NCBI GenBank assembly: GCA_050486265.1
Contig: JBJHCY010000005.1
Span: 186,001-250,000, forward strand
Length of the DNA: 64,000 nt
Origin: SLFH01 sp050486265
Lineage (GTDB): Bacteria > Planctomycetota > Phycisphaerae > Phycisphaerales > UBA1924
Reading direction: 5' to 3'
The position numbers and the translations under genes are program-made. How positions within the stretch are numbered: the stretch's first letter is position 1; each line of letters starts with the position of its first letter. Of the stretch, positions 16,500 through 25,737 are shown piece after piece. The notes under the pieces were generated by a model. That model saw only the letters and a program-made list of their open reading frames with translations. It did not search any database and had not been told where the DNA came from.

Positions 16500-18119
16500 T
16501 TAGCGGGCGATCTCGATCGCGCGTGTCTCGCGGAGCACCGTCACCTTAATCTCGCCCGGGAAGGTCATCTCGTCGGAGACCCGCTTGGCGATGTTGTGGG
16601 CGATCAGGTACGCCTCGTCGTCGGAGACGCGGGCGGCGTCGATCATCACGCGCACCTCACGCCCCGCCTGGATCGCGTACGCCTCGGTCACGCCCGGCTG
16701 CGAGAGCGCGATGTCCTGCAGCTCGTTCAAACGCTGCACATACCGCTCCATGCTCTCGCGCCGCGCGCCCGGTCGGGCCGAGCTCACCGCGTCGGCCGCC
16801 ATCACGATCGGCGTGTAGAAGCTCGTCGAGGGGATGTCGGCGTGGTGCCCGCCGATCACATTGAGGATCGGCTCCTTCTCCCCGTGCTGCCGGGCGAACT
16901 CCATCCCGATCTTCGGGTGCCCGCCCTCCATCTCGTGGTCCATCGCCTTGCCGATGTCGTGCAGGAAGCCGGCGCGACGCGCGATCTTCCCGTTCAGCCC
17001 GAGCTGTTCGGCGATGATCTGCGACAGGTACGCCACCTCGATCGAGTGTTTCAGCACATTCTGCCCGTAGCTCGTCCGGTAGAACAGCTTGCCCATCGCT
17101 TCGGTGACCTTCGGGCTCACATTGCGGAGGTTGACCTCGAGCACGGCGTCCTTGCCGTACTTCATGATCCGCTCCTCGACCTCCTTGCGGGTCTTGGCGA
17201 CGACCTCCTCGATACGGGCCGGGTGCATCCGACCGTCGGCGATCAGCTTCTCCAGCGACTCGACGGCGACCTGCTGGCGCACCTTGTCGAAGCACGAGAC
17301 CACGATCACGCCCGGCGTGTCGTCGACGATGATGTCAACGCCCGTGACCTTCTCGATCGCGCGGATGTTCCGCCCCTCGCGCCCGATGATCCGCCCCTTC
17401 ATGTCGTCCGACGGGATCTCGACGGTGCGGACGGTCGACTCGCTGGTCAGCTCGCCGGTGTAGCGCTGCATCGCCTGGAGCACGACCTCTGTCGCGGTCT
17501 CGCGCGCCTTCTCCTCCGCCTCCTCGTCGAGCTTGCGGACGCGCTTGCCGACCTCGTGCCGGTGCTCCTCCTCGACGCGCCGGAGCAGCTCGTGCACCGC
17601 CTCTTCCTCGTTCATCGAGGCGATCTGGTGGAGCTTCTCCTTCTGGGCCGCGATCGCCTGCTGGATCTCCTGAGCGCGGGTGTCGAGCTCCTGCTCGCGC
17701 TCCTTGGACTTCTCGATCGATCTCTCCAGCAGCCGCTCTTTCTCGCCCACCTGCTGCTCGCGGCTGTGGATCATGTCCTCCCGTTTGGCCAGGCGACGCT
17801 CGGTCTCGCGCAGCTCCGAACGCGCCTGCTCGAGCTCGCGGTCGGCCTTCTCCTTCCGCTCGATCGCCTGCTTCTCGGCGTCCAGCCTGACGCGTTCGGC
17901 CTCGGTCGCCGCGTCGGCCTTGGCGCGCTCGGCGATCTCCGCCGCCTCGATCTTGGCGTCGGCGATGGTCCGCCCAACCACTTTCTTCTGCAGCACGATC
18001 GCGATCGCGACGCCGAGCCCGGCCGCGACCAAGGCGACAACGACCAGCGAGCCCACGAAAACCGGCACGCCGACCTGCGCGAGAGCGCCCCCCACCCCCA
18101 GCACGCTTGATTGCAACAT
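16500..18119 (-). CDS. rny: Ribonuclease Y
   Basis: RNase Y is the membrane-anchored endoribonuclease that initiates mRNA decay in many bacteria lacking RNase E. The 539-aa protein shows all parts in order: an N-terminal transmembrane helix (FVGSLVVVALVAAGLGVAIAI), a long coiled coil to about residue 210, a KH domain (MKGRIIGREGRNIRAIEKVTG) and an HD domain (HSIEVAYLSQI, FLHDIGKAMDHE, GGHHAD). ATG 18119 gives the expected N-terminal helix; the open frame extends to 18446 without family similarity. Preceded by a gene-free region of more than 500 bases. Confidence 0.97.
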   Translation of the reverse strand: MLQSSVLGVGGALAQVGVPVFVGSLVVVALVAAGLGVAIAIVLQKKVVGRTIADAKIEAAEIAERAKADAATEAERVRLDAEKQAIERKEKADRELEQARSELRETERRLAKREDMIHSREQQVGEKERLLERSIEKSKEREQELDTRAQEIQQAIAAQKEKLHQIASMNEEEAVHELLRRVEEEHRHEVGKRVRKLDEEAEEKARETATEVVLQAMQRYTGELTSESTVRTVEIPSDDMKGRIIGREGRNIRAIEKVTGVDIIVDDTPGVIVVSCFDKVRQQVAVESLEKLIADGRMHPARIEEVVAKTRKEVEERIMKYGKDAVLEVNLRNVSPKVTEAMGKLFYRTSYGQNVLKHSIEVAYLSQIIAEQLGLNGKIARRAGFLHDIGKAMDHEMEGGHPKIGMEFARQHGEKEPILNVIGGHHADIPSTSFYTPIVMAADAVSSARPGARRESMERYVQRLNELQDIALSQPGVTEAYAIQAGREVRVMIDAARVSDDEAYLIAHNIAKRVSDEMTFPGEIKVTVLRETRAIEIAR

Positions 18120-18651
18120 GGCCGATCCGCCTTTGATCGGCCCGGTGAACACCTCTGCGCTCCCAGACCCACGCGCAGCCGCCCGCGCCGGAGTCCGGAA
18201 AGACCATCTGTCGACCGCCTGCGGACCGTCCGCCCCCAATCGGCGGGAACCATCATCCGGACGGAACGCCTGACACCCCGCGCTCGCGGCGCGTTGAAAC
18301 GGGTGAAATTCGCTCGGGTGTCCCTCAGCCCGGAACGCCGGGGCGACCTCTCGGTCCGCCCCGCTGCACCTGCGCGCCAACCCGCCCGAAAGCGGAGACG
18401 CGGTATTGGATACAAGTTTTACAGGCGGCCGGTGAGCGTCGCACACCGAGCCGTAATCATCCAGAAACCCTAGTAAAATCCGACCTCCACGAGGCCGCGA
18501 TAATCATATCTTCTGCGATCGGCGTTTCACCGTCAACACGCCCAATCCGATCGTTTGCCCCAGTCCAGGCCCGCGACGGCCGATACCCTTGGCGTCTGGA
18601 CCGGAATTCGGCTTCAGGACGCCCAGAGAGGGCGCCAACGAGGATCAAGCC
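18120..18651. other. Gene-free divergent upstream region of rny and a lipoprotein gene
   Basis: About 530 bases without a credible gene, between the divergent starts at 18119 and 18652. The centre (about 18405-18510) is noticeably A/T-richer than its surroundings and is the likely promoter zone for both genes, which would give rny a leader of roughly 300 bases. I see no recognisable riboswitch or terminator hairpin. Confidence 0.5.
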
Positions 18652-19491
18652 ATGACCCGACTCACGATCACCCGAATCGCCGCTGCGGCCGCCCTGGGGG
18701 CCGCGCTCGCCCTCGGCGCCTGCGCCCCGGTGCAGATCCCCTTCGCCCCCGTCGCCGACTGGCGCGTCCCCGTGGAGGGCCAGCGCCTCGAGCCCGGCGA
18801 GCCGCTCATCGCCGACATCCGCAACCCGCAGGGATCGGTCAAGGTTGTCGTCAGGCCCGAGCTCACCCGCCCCGAGGTCGTCGCACGCCCCTGGTACCCC
18901 CCGGGCACGGGCAAGGCCAACCCGAGCCCCGCCGACTTCGCCATCAAGACTCAGGCCCTGATCGAGGCCGGCGAGGACGGCCGGAAGACCCTCGTCGTCC
19001 AGGTGAGGCCCAACGAGGACCCCGACATCAGGATCAATCTCATCGTCCGCACGCCCCCGATAGAAACCACGCTGGTCCGCAACGCCTACGGCCCGGTCGA
19101 GCTCGTCGGCGTCGGCGACGCGATCAATGTCCACTCCGGCCTGGCCGCTCGCGGGCCGGCCTCCGGAGGCGATATCCGCGTCCGCACCGAACGCGCCATC
19201 CGGGGGCCGGTCAAGCTCATGACCTCCGGCGGCGACATCCACCTCTACGCCGGAGGAGACTCCGCCGGAGCACTCGAAGCCCTCGCCGACAACGGCGCCG
19301 TCCGCGTCTCATCGCGAAAGCGAGCCGTAAGCGGCGTCTACGCCCAGCCCCACCGCTACCGAGGCGTCCTCAACGAGGGCGCCAATGTCTTCGACCTGGA
19401 GACCGCGCGCGGCGACATCACCGTCCGCTTCGCCGACGGGCCTTGGGAACTCGCCCGCGAATTCGACTGGTCGGGCGACTCGGGACGCTGA
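18652..19491 (+). CDS. Lipoprotein with DUF4097-like beta-helical repeats
   Basis: A 279-aa lipoprotein (lipobox ALGAC, cysteine at about residue 24; GAGGA upstream of ATG 18652). The C-terminal half repeats short beta units ending in glycine-aspartate turns: NAYGPVELVGVGDAINVHSG, SGGDIRVRTERAIRGPV, TSGGDIHLYAGGDSAG and ETARGDITVRFADG. This is the pattern of DUF4097-type putative adhesins, which fold as a beta-helix. Role unknown; probably periplasmic or surface-located. The family assignment is by pattern only. Confidence 0.7.
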   Translation: MTRLTITRIAAAAALGAALALGACAPVQIPFAPVADWRVPVEGQRLEPGEPLIADIRNPQGSVKVVVRPELTRPEVVARPWYPPGTGKANPSPADFAIKTQALIEAGEDGRKTLVVQVRPNEDPDIRINLIVRTPPIETTLVRNAYGPVELVGVGDAINVHSGLAARGPASGGDIRVRTERAIRGPVKLMTSGGDIHLYAGGDSAGALEALADNGAVRVSSRKRAVSGVYAQPHRYRGVLNEGANVFDLETARGDITVRFADGPWELAREFDWSGDSGR

Positions 19492-19508
19492 GCTCGCCGC
19501 CGACCGCC

Positions 19509-20363
19509 TCACGCCGCCCGCCGGTCGAACTCCTGCGCCTTGCGCATGTCGTCGACCAAGCCCGACAACAAGCCGACGACGAACGCACGGTGCGACGGAT
19601 TGAACTGAAACTCGAACGCCACGCCGCAATAGAGACGCTGCTCACTGTCTAAGTGCGTGTGCACGATCCTGCCCGTGACCCCCACGGGCACAGGGATCCT
19701 CGGGCGGAGGTCCACCCTCAGCCAAACCAGCCTGGAAGTGTCCAGCCCGGCGTGCTCATCGGGCCCGAAGATCAGCCCCAGACCGCCTCCGGAAATGTTC
19801 GCCAAGCTCGATTGAAACGAGGGCCCGACCTCCGGCAGCACGCACTCGGGCGCGTCGTACGACCGCCCGCAACGATTCGCCTCCATCGCCTCGTTGACCA
19901 TCGCGCGGTTCGCAACCTCCGCGGCGATCACGCTCTGGGGGTCCAACACCCGCCAGCCCCGGACCGACGGCAGCGCGAGGTTCGCCGTCGACACGCGGTA
20001 GAACGAGCGACGCTGGCAGCGCTCTACGCCCTCGGGTGGCGTGAGCACCCAGACACCGCCCCGCCCGCGAGCGTGCTCCTCAGACCGCGTGATCTCGGTG
20101 TGGAACATCCAACGGTTCTGGCCCACCGCCATCACCCCCACGAGGCGCGTGCCGGGCGTCAGATCGACGGGCGCGCCCGCCGCCGAAGGCCGCTCGACCA
20201 CCAGCCGCCGGTCGTTGACCTCGTGCAGGCGGACACGCCAGAGCAAGCATGGCGACGGCTCGTCGCCGGCCGGGGTCATCGTCAACTCGATCCCGCCTCC
20301 CCGTTCGCAGATGCGTTCGAGGCAGGACTTCCATCGCTCGGTCCGGGAACGGTTCGCAGGCAT
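19509..20363 (-). CDS. PilZ-domain protein, candidate c-di-GMP receptor
   Basis: A 284-aa protein with a YcgR-like layout: an N-terminal beta domain (LVVERP...TPGTRLVGVM) and a C-terminal PilZ domain. The two c-di-GMP-binding motifs are present: RSFYR (the RxxxR motif) and NISGGGLG (the D/NxSxxG motif), separated by about 80 residues that include an unusual insertion. ATG 20363 (MPANRSRTE) is preceded by GAGAGGGA. It follows the TgpA-like gene by 121 bases on the same strand. It probably couples c-di-GMP to motility or surface behaviour, but the partner is unknown. Confidence 0.85.
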   Translation of the reverse strand: MPANRSRTERWKSCLERICERGGGIELTMTPAGDEPSPCLLWRVRLHEVNDRRLVVERPSAAGAPVDLTPGTRLVGVMAVGQNRWMFHTEITRSEEHARGRGGVWVLTPPEGVERCQRRSFYRVSTANLALPSVRGWRVLDPQSVIAAEVANRAMVNEAMEANRCGRSYDAPECVLPEVGPSFQSSLANISGGGLGLIFGPDEHAGLDTSRLVWLRVDLRPRIPVPVGVTGRIVHTHLDSEQRLYCGVAFEFQFNPSHRAFVVGLLSGLVDDMRKAQEFDRRAA

Positions 20364-20484
20364 GGGTCCCTCTCTTTCCTTCCAGAGAGCGACCATCGGC
20401 CCGCTCGTCCCTCGGGAGCACCCAAGACCCCTTGTTGAGGGCGGTCGGCGCCGCCCAAGGGCGTCAAGCCCCGACCAACCGGCG

Positions 20485-22734
20485 TCAACCGAACCTGTTT
20501 CCGGACGAGGCGCCGTCGGCCGAGAGCGTGGAGCCGGAGTGCGCCGAGCCGTTCGAGGAGATCGACCTGAGCTTCTCGACACTGCGCCAGGCGCTGTCGA
20601 TCTCGTCGCTTGAGAGCGACGCCCCGCCGTAGCGGGCCCTGTAGAACACGCGCGAGACCTCGTCGACCACGCCCGAGACCTCGGGCTCGCCCTGAGCGAT
20701 CACCGAAGCGTGACGGAGAGGCGGGGTCGGCTCGGGCTTGGCCAAGCCTCGCTCGCGCAGGAGCCTGAGCATCTCGGGGTAGAACGAGAGTTCCTCGGGG
20801 ATCGGCTCGGGCACGAAGCCGGAAGGCGCTCGCTTCGGGGCGGTGCGGCTGAGCAGCCTCCACAGCACATACGCCACGCCGGCCACGATCACGATCGACG
20901 CGAGCACGCCGAGCCCGATCCTGAAAACATCGATGCCCGGCTCGCCGTTGTCGGCCCGACCGGCACGCCGGCTGTCCTCGTCGCGCGCGCCCAGCAGGCG
21001 GGCCTGCGCCGAGCTGTCGTAGCTCACGACCGACCGAATCCACGCGTTCTCCAGGGCGTCGATCCAGCGTCCGATCCGGCGCCAGACCGTGTCCGAGACG
21101 CTGTGCACCGCCATCAACTCGCCGGGGGGCGTGGGGTCGAAGCGTCGCCAGACGCCGGGGCCGATCATCGCCTCGACCCAGGCGTGCGCGTTGCTCTCGC
21201 GCACCGTGTACGACCTCGCCGACTCCCCGAACTCCGTCGCGACATACCCCGTGACAACGCGGGCGTGGATCCCGACCTCGCGGCACATCAGCGCCATCGC
21301 CGAGGCGAAGTACTCGCAGTGCCCGATGCCGCGCTCTGTAAGAAACCACTCGGTCGGGTCGGCCCCGACCGTCGGGCGCTCAAGCACCAGCGTGTAGCCG
21401 AAATTCTCACGCAGGTAAGTCTCGATGGCCATGGCGGCTCGCGCATCGTCGTCACGCCCGCGCCGGTCTGGGTCCGGGTCGATGCCCGCCTCATCGAGCA
21501 CGCGTCTCGCCACCCCCGCGATCACCTCCGAGCGGGAAGACGGGCGTGAGGCGATGCGCCGTTCCCGTTCATCGGCGTCCTCCTCCACTCCTTCCTGGTC
21601 GGGCCTGACGAACAACGCCGTCGGCTGCCACAGCACGCTGTAAGTGAGAGGACGCCCGTCTCCGCGAAGCACGACCGTCCGGGCGGCCGAGTTGTAGACC
21701 TGGTTGAGCGCGCGCGAGTAGGTGATCCGCAGAGGCTGCCAGCCGGTGAAGAGATAAAAATCCCTGTTGGGCGGCGTCGACCGCAGCGTGATCTCAAAGT
21801 TGTACGAGAGGTTGCGGGCGTCCTCGCCCGAGAACCGCCAGGTCATGTCGTCGCCGAGCTCGGCCGCCGGCACGCGCGTACGCGAGCGCGGTCGCCGCGT
21901 GCTCCACTCCCCGTCGCGGTAGTTCTCAAGCACCGCCCCGCGGAGGTAATAGATCGTCTCGCGCCCGCCGATGGGCTCGCCGCGCGGATCCCGGACGGTC
22001 AGTTCCAGCACCACCTCGCGCGACTCGTTGATCAGCCCGCCACCGCCAAGGCTCACGCTGTCGTTGAACCCCGTCGTCCGCTGCGCCGCGGGGCCGACCC
22101 AGCGCCCGAACGCGTCCTGCCCCGCGCCGCGCGGCATCACGATAAACACACCCGCCGCGATCACCACACCAGTCGCCAGCGAAAACGAATGCACACGGAA
22201 AATCTGTCGCCCGAACCGCCCGGCCCTGACCGGGGGCGGCGGACGCACGCCCGCCCGCTCGGCCGCCTCGGCCGCCTCCTCACGCGAGCGGTACACCTGG
22301 AACTGCAGCACCGCAAGCACCATCAGCGGCACAAACACCAGCGCCAGCACGCCCACCCACAGCCCGGGGCTGAGCAAAGTCGCCCCGATCGCCAGAAACA
22401 CCGCCAGCACCAGCAGCTGCGCGATGTCCCGCGCCTTCTCCCGATCAAGCAGCTTCACAAGCTGCACGCCGATCAGGAACTGGCAGAACAGCGTGACATC
22501 GACCTCCGCCGTCATCGCGCGGAACACCGTCGCGATCAACAGCAGCAGGATCAGCCCGCCCGCCAGCGCCCGCGGCATCCCCTTCCCGGCCCGCTGCTGG
22601 GTGACCGTCCACGCGCCGATCGCCACGACCCAGCCGGCCAGCGCCGTGCCCGGCGCGTCGTCGGCGACGCCGTAGAGCAGCATGCTCAGCAGCGTCAGCA
22701 ACAACGCGAGAAATGGCACGCGGTCCGGGTTCAT
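20485..22734 (-). CDS. TgpA-like membrane transglutaminase
   Basis: A 749-aa membrane protein of the DUF3488/transglutaminase type. About six transmembrane helices fill the first ~200 residues. A periplasmic transglutaminase-like core follows, with GHCEYFASAMALMCR (catalytic cysteine), NAHAWVEA (histidine) and FDPTP (aspartate). One more helix (GLGVLASIVIVAGVAYVLWRLL) and a short cytoplasmic C-terminal domain end the protein. Its ATG overlaps the DUF58 stop (ATGA). DUF58-TgpA pairs commonly occur with a MoxR ATPase, which is not adjacent here. Biochemical function in this family is poorly known. Confidence 0.88.
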   Translation of the reverse strand: MNPDRVPFLALLLTLLSMLLYGVADDAPGTALAGWVVAIGAWTVTQQRAGKGMPRALAGGLILLLLIATVFRAMTAEVDVTLFCQFLIGVQLVKLLDREKARDIAQLLVLAVFLAIGATLLSPGLWVGVLALVFVPLMVLAVLQFQVYRSREEAAEAAERAGVRPPPPVRAGRFGRQIFRVHSFSLATGVVIAAGVFIVMPRGAGQDAFGRWVGPAAQRTTGFNDSVSLGGGGLINESREVVLELTVRDPRGEPIGGRETIYYLRGAVLENYRDGEWSTRRPRSRTRVPAAELGDDMTWRFSGEDARNLSYNFEITLRSTPPNRDFYLFTGWQPLRITYSRALNQVYNSAARTVVLRGDGRPLTYSVLWQPTALFVRPDQEGVEEDADERERRIASRPSSRSEVIAGVARRVLDEAGIDPDPDRRGRDDDARAAMAIETYLRENFGYTLVLERPTVGADPTEWFLTERGIGHCEYFASAMALMCREVGIHARVVTGYVATEFGESARSYTVRESNAHAWVEAMIGPGVWRRFDPTPPGELMAVHSVSDTVWRRIGRWIDALENAWIRSVVSYDSSAQARLLGARDEDSRRAGRADNGEPGIDVFRIGLGVLASIVIVAGVAYVLWRLLSRTAPKRAPSGFVPEPIPEELSFYPEMLRLLRERGLAKPEPTPPLRHASVIAQGEPEVSGVVDEVSRVFYRARYGGASLSSDEIDSAWRSVEKLRSISSNGSAHSGSTLSADGASSGNRFG

Positions 22735-23837
22735 GCGGGGTCACGCTCCAGCGTCTGCGGCTCGGGCGTCCCCCCCGTAAGCCATCTCGGAGACTCCGCG
22801 AGGCGGAGCTCCACGCCCCTCCCCCCCGCGCCCGTGCCCGGCTCGATCACGATCCGCGCCGGGCCCGTCGACGACCCCGGCTCGTGCACCGCTTTCGCGA
22901 GCGCGTCGAGCTGGCCCTCGATCCCGCGCTTCGAGTCGTCGCCGACGAGCGAGGTCTGTACCCCGTGATCCTGACAGGTCCGCAGGACCGACGCCGTCAT
23001 CGCGAGCCCGAGCTCGAACGCCTCGGCGTCCGCCCCCGAGAACTCGAAACGCACCCGCACCTTCGCTGCTCTGGGCGAAGTCCGCTGCATCACCAGCAGC
23101 GAGCCGGCCCGGGCCGACGGCTTCCACGCGATCTCGCGGATCGAGTCGCCCTCGGCGTACTCGCGCAGCCCGTAGAACTCCTGCCCGTCGCCCCGCCCCG
23201 ACGACACATCGGCGCCGCGCGGGCCTCTCGGAACGACTCTTTCTGCGGCGGCTCGCGTGAGCTCGACTCTCGCCGGCCGCACGATCCAATCGGATCTTTG
23301 CCTGAAACGCACGATCTTGGTCACCAGACCGAACGGGAAGCCGCTGCGACCACGGAACTCGTTGAGCTCAACCACGCCGCGACGCGTGGGCGAAACAAAC
23401 GACTCGACGATCGTGCTCGCACCGGGCGCGAGCAGCTCGACATACGCCGGCGAGGGCCTCGCGCACGCCTTCTGATCGCCCGATCGCTTGAACGATTTCT
23501 CTTCAACCCAGACGCAGATCAGCGGCACCAGCCGGTTGGCATTGCTGACGCGGTAGCGGATCACACCCGGCGAGCCGACCTCGCCCGGCGGCGGGTCCAG
23601 CCGCTCGATCCGCAGACCCATCAGCCCCGACCCGCTGATCACGCCGGAAACCACAAGCCCCGCGATCGCCAGCCCGAAGGCGAAAAACAGCAGGTTGTTC
23701 TGCGCGTTGATCGCCCCGATGCCCAGAAAGATCGTCGTGAAGAGGTAGAGCGCCCCCGAAGTCCCCGTGCGGTACGAACGCCCCACGCGCACAGCAGCGG
23801 GTTTGCCCGGCGTTTCGCTGGCCCGTCGATCGCTCAC
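22731..23837 (-). CDS. DUF58-domain membrane protein
   Basis: A 368-aa protein with two N-terminal transmembrane helices (about residues 28-70), a beta-rich stretch and the DUF58 signature EFYGLREYAEGDSIREIAWKPSARAG, read here as two overlapping segments. The start is GTG at 23837, overlapping the scpB stop (GTGA), and the stop overlaps the TgpA-like ATG, so translation of the three genes is chained. DUF58 proteins typically partner MoxR ATPases and TgpA-like transglutaminases. Confidence 0.87.
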   Translation of the reverse strand: MSDRRASETPGKPAAVRVGRSYRTGTSGALYLFTTIFLGIGAINAQNNLLFFAFGLAIAGLVVSGVISGSGLMGLRIERLDPPPGEVGSPGVIRYRVSNANRLVPLICVWVEEKSFKRSGDQKACARPSPAYVELLAPGASTIVESFVSPTRRGVVELNEFRGRSGFPFGLVTKIVRFRQRSDWIVRPARVELTRAAAERVVPRGPRGADVSSGRGDGQEFYGLREYAEGDSIREIAWKPSARAGSLLVMQRTSPRAAKVRVRFEFSGADAEAFELGLAMTASVLRTCQDHGVQTSLVGDDSKRGIEGQLDALAKAVHEPGSSTGPARIVIEPGTGAGGRGVELRLAESPRWLTGGTPEPQTLERDPA

Positions 23838-24586
23838 TCCGGCCGGTTCTCCGCGTCGTCTTCGGCGCCCTCGCCGGAGGCTTCCAACTCGGCCTCAGCG
23901 TCGCCCTCGGCCTTCGGCGCGGGCTCGGCCATCGCGACGGGCTCCGCAGGCATCGGCAGCTCGCCGGTCGCGGGGAGATCCTTGATCGAGGCGAGGCCGA
24001 AGGTGTCGAGGAAGTGCTTGGTGGTGCCGTAGAGCATCGGGCGCCCGAGCTCCTCGGCCCGGCCGACGATGGCGACGAGCTTGCGCTCCATGAGCGTCTT
24101 GGCGACCTCGCCGCAGGCGACCCCGCGGATCGACTCGAGCTTGGCTCTGGTGATGGGCTGTCGGTATGCGATGATGGCGAGTGTCTCGACGGCGGCACGG
24201 CTCAGACGCGTCGGCGTCCGCAGCCTACCGAACGCCGCCAGGACGCCCGAATATTCCGGCAGGGTCATCACGCGCCAGCCGCCGGCGACCTGCTCGATGC
24301 GGAACGCGCACCCGGCCTGTTCATAGCGGGCGTTGAGGTCCCCGATGACGCCCTCGACGGCCTTGGCGGTCGCCGTCTCCTCGGGGCAGACCCCCGCGAG
24401 TGCGAGCACCTCGGCCATCTTCGCCGGGGCGATCGGTCGGTCGGAGGTCAGCAGCATCGCCTCGATCGCGCCGGTCAGGTCGCCCTCGGGGACCGGCGGC
24501 GTCTCGGCCTGCTCTGCCTGCTCCGTGTGGGCGGGCTCGTGCTGCGTCTCTGGCTGGGATCCGGATTGGCTGGTGGTTTGAGGCAT
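23834..24586 (-). CDS. scpB: Segregation and condensation protein B
   Basis: ScpB is the winged-helix subunit that, with ScpA and SMC, forms the bacterial condensin. The 250-aa protein has a 35-residue polar N-terminal extension, the ScpB core (LTGAIEAMLLTSDRPI, then LSRAAVETLAIIAYRQPITRAKLESIRG and YGTTKHFLDTFGL) and an acidic tail. ATG 24586 (MPQTTSQSG) is preferred because residues upstream are low-complexity. ScpA and SMC are not in the window. Coupled to the DUF58 gene by a GTGA overlap, an unusual neighbour for scpB. Confidence 0.93.
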   Translation of the reverse strand: MPQTTSQSGSQPETQHEPAHTEQAEQAETPPVPEGDLTGAIEAMLLTSDRPIAPAKMAEVLALAGVCPEETATAKAVEGVIGDLNARYEQAGCAFRIEQVAGGWRVMTLPEYSGVLAAFGRLRTPTRLSRAAVETLAIIAYRQPITRAKLESIRGVACGEVAKTLMERKLVAIVGRAEELGRPMLYGTTKHFLDTFGLASIKDLPATGELPMPAEPVAMAEPAPKAEGDAEAELEASGEGAEDDAENRPE

Positions 24587-24603
24587 GCCGTCGATGCTAG
24601 CAA

Positions 24604-24647
24604 GGGAGGGGATTGGGGGGTGGGGCGTGGGGTGTGGGGTGCGGGGG
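24604..24647 (+). repeat. G-run tract with quadruplex potential, paired with a downstream C-rich tract
   Basis: Seven runs of three to six guanines are separated by one to three bases. A C-rich tract at about 24726-24759 is its imperfect complement, so the region could form either G-quadruplexes or a large hairpin. It lies between divergent scpB and the queuosine-transporter gene, and the G-runs are on the strand that would be the transporter mRNA leader. Confidence 0.6.
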
Positions 24648-24818
24648 ATGCTTCGGCCTGCGACCGAAGCTGGGTTCGGGGCTTCGGAAAGCAAAGCGAA
24701 CCGCGGCCGAAGGCCGCTGCCTCACCCTGCGCCCCGCGCCCCACTCCCCGCGCCCCTGATTTGTCGCTCCGCTGCCGGATCGGCTTCCTGTACTCCGACT
24801 TTTCCTATCCTTGCCCCC

Positions 24819-25706
24819 ATGCCCACCGACGCGCACCTGCTCCCGTCGAACCAGCACGATTACAAGGGCCTCCGGCGTCTGACCGAGACCGAGCTCTACA
24901 TCCGGCGCGAAACGACCTTTCTCGTGCTCGCGGGGATCTTCCTGGGCACGCTGGCGATGCTCAACATCCTGGGCATCACCCTGTTCATCAAGCTCTGGGA
25001 CACGGGGGTCCAGATCGCGGGGACGCAGCTCGTCTTCGCGGTCGCCGTGGGAGTGCTGCCCTACCCGATCACCTTCCTCTGCACGGACTTCATCAGCGAG
25101 TTCTACGGGCGGAAGCGGGCGAGCCGCGTGGTCTGGGTCGGCTTCCTTCTGAACATCTGGGTGGTGGTGATTCTCTGGGTCGGCTCGTCGCTGCCGGGCT
25201 TCTTGCCGATCGACCCGCAGACGGGCATGCCCCCGCCCCCGGAGTTCGACCCGCAGAGCGGCCGGTACGAAGAGACGGGCTGGACCTTCTTCCAGGTCCG
25301 CAACCTCGCGTTCGGCGCCGTCGCGGCCTCGATGATCGCGTATCTGTGCGCACAGCTCGTCGATGTGCATGTCTTTCACTTCTGGAAGAAGCTCACCAAC
25401 GGGCGCCACCTCTGGCTGCGCAACAACGGCTCGACGCTGGTCAGCCAGCTCGTCGACACCGTCGCGGTCATCACCATCACCCACTTCTACGCCCGGGCGC
25501 TCCCGGTCGACAAAGACGCGCCGATCTGGCCCCAGCTGATGGTGTTCATCGCGTCGGGGTACGCCTTCAAGGTGCTCGCGGCCCTGCTGGACACAATCCC
25601 GTTCTATCTCGGCTCGTACCACATGGCCCGGTTCCTGCGCCTGCCGATGCCGACCGAGCACGAGGCGACGCCGGCGGCGATGGCGGTCGAGGCGGGCGTC
25701 GGCTGA
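24819..25706 (+). CDS. Queuosine precursor transporter (YhhQ/VUT family)
   Basis: A 295-aa polytopic membrane protein with about six transmembrane helices. Family features include NILGITLFIKLW, the LPYPITFLCTDFISEFYGRKRASRVVW segment read in parts, and the C-terminal STLVSQLVDTVAVITITH. YhhQ/VUT transporters import queuosine precursors (preQ0/preQ1) for tRNA modification. An insert of about 40 residues between helices (PIDPQTGMPPPPEFDPQSG) is longer than in E. coli. ATG 24819 gives a natural N-terminus. I saw no clear preQ1 riboswitch upstream. Confidence 0.87.
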   Translation: MPTDAHLLPSNQHDYKGLRRLTETELYIRRETTFLVLAGIFLGTLAMLNILGITLFIKLWDTGVQIAGTQLVFAVAVGVLPYPITFLCTDFISEFYGRKRASRVVWVGFLLNIWVVVILWVGSSLPGFLPIDPQTGMPPPPEFDPQSGRYEETGWTFFQVRNLAFGAVAASMIAYLCAQLVDVHVFHFWKKLTNGRHLWLRNNGSTLVSQLVDTVAVITITHFYARALPVDKDAPIWPQLMVFIASGYAFKVLAALLDTIPFYLGSYHMARFLRLPMPTEHEATPAAMAVEAGVG

Positions 25707-25737
25707 CGGGCCCATATCCCTGCTGAACACCCATACC

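Noticed and set aside
24587..24818. Possible preQ1 riboswitch before the queuosine-precursor transporter
   Set aside because: The leader holds G-run and C-rich tracts, but I could not find the conserved preQ1 aptamer pattern.
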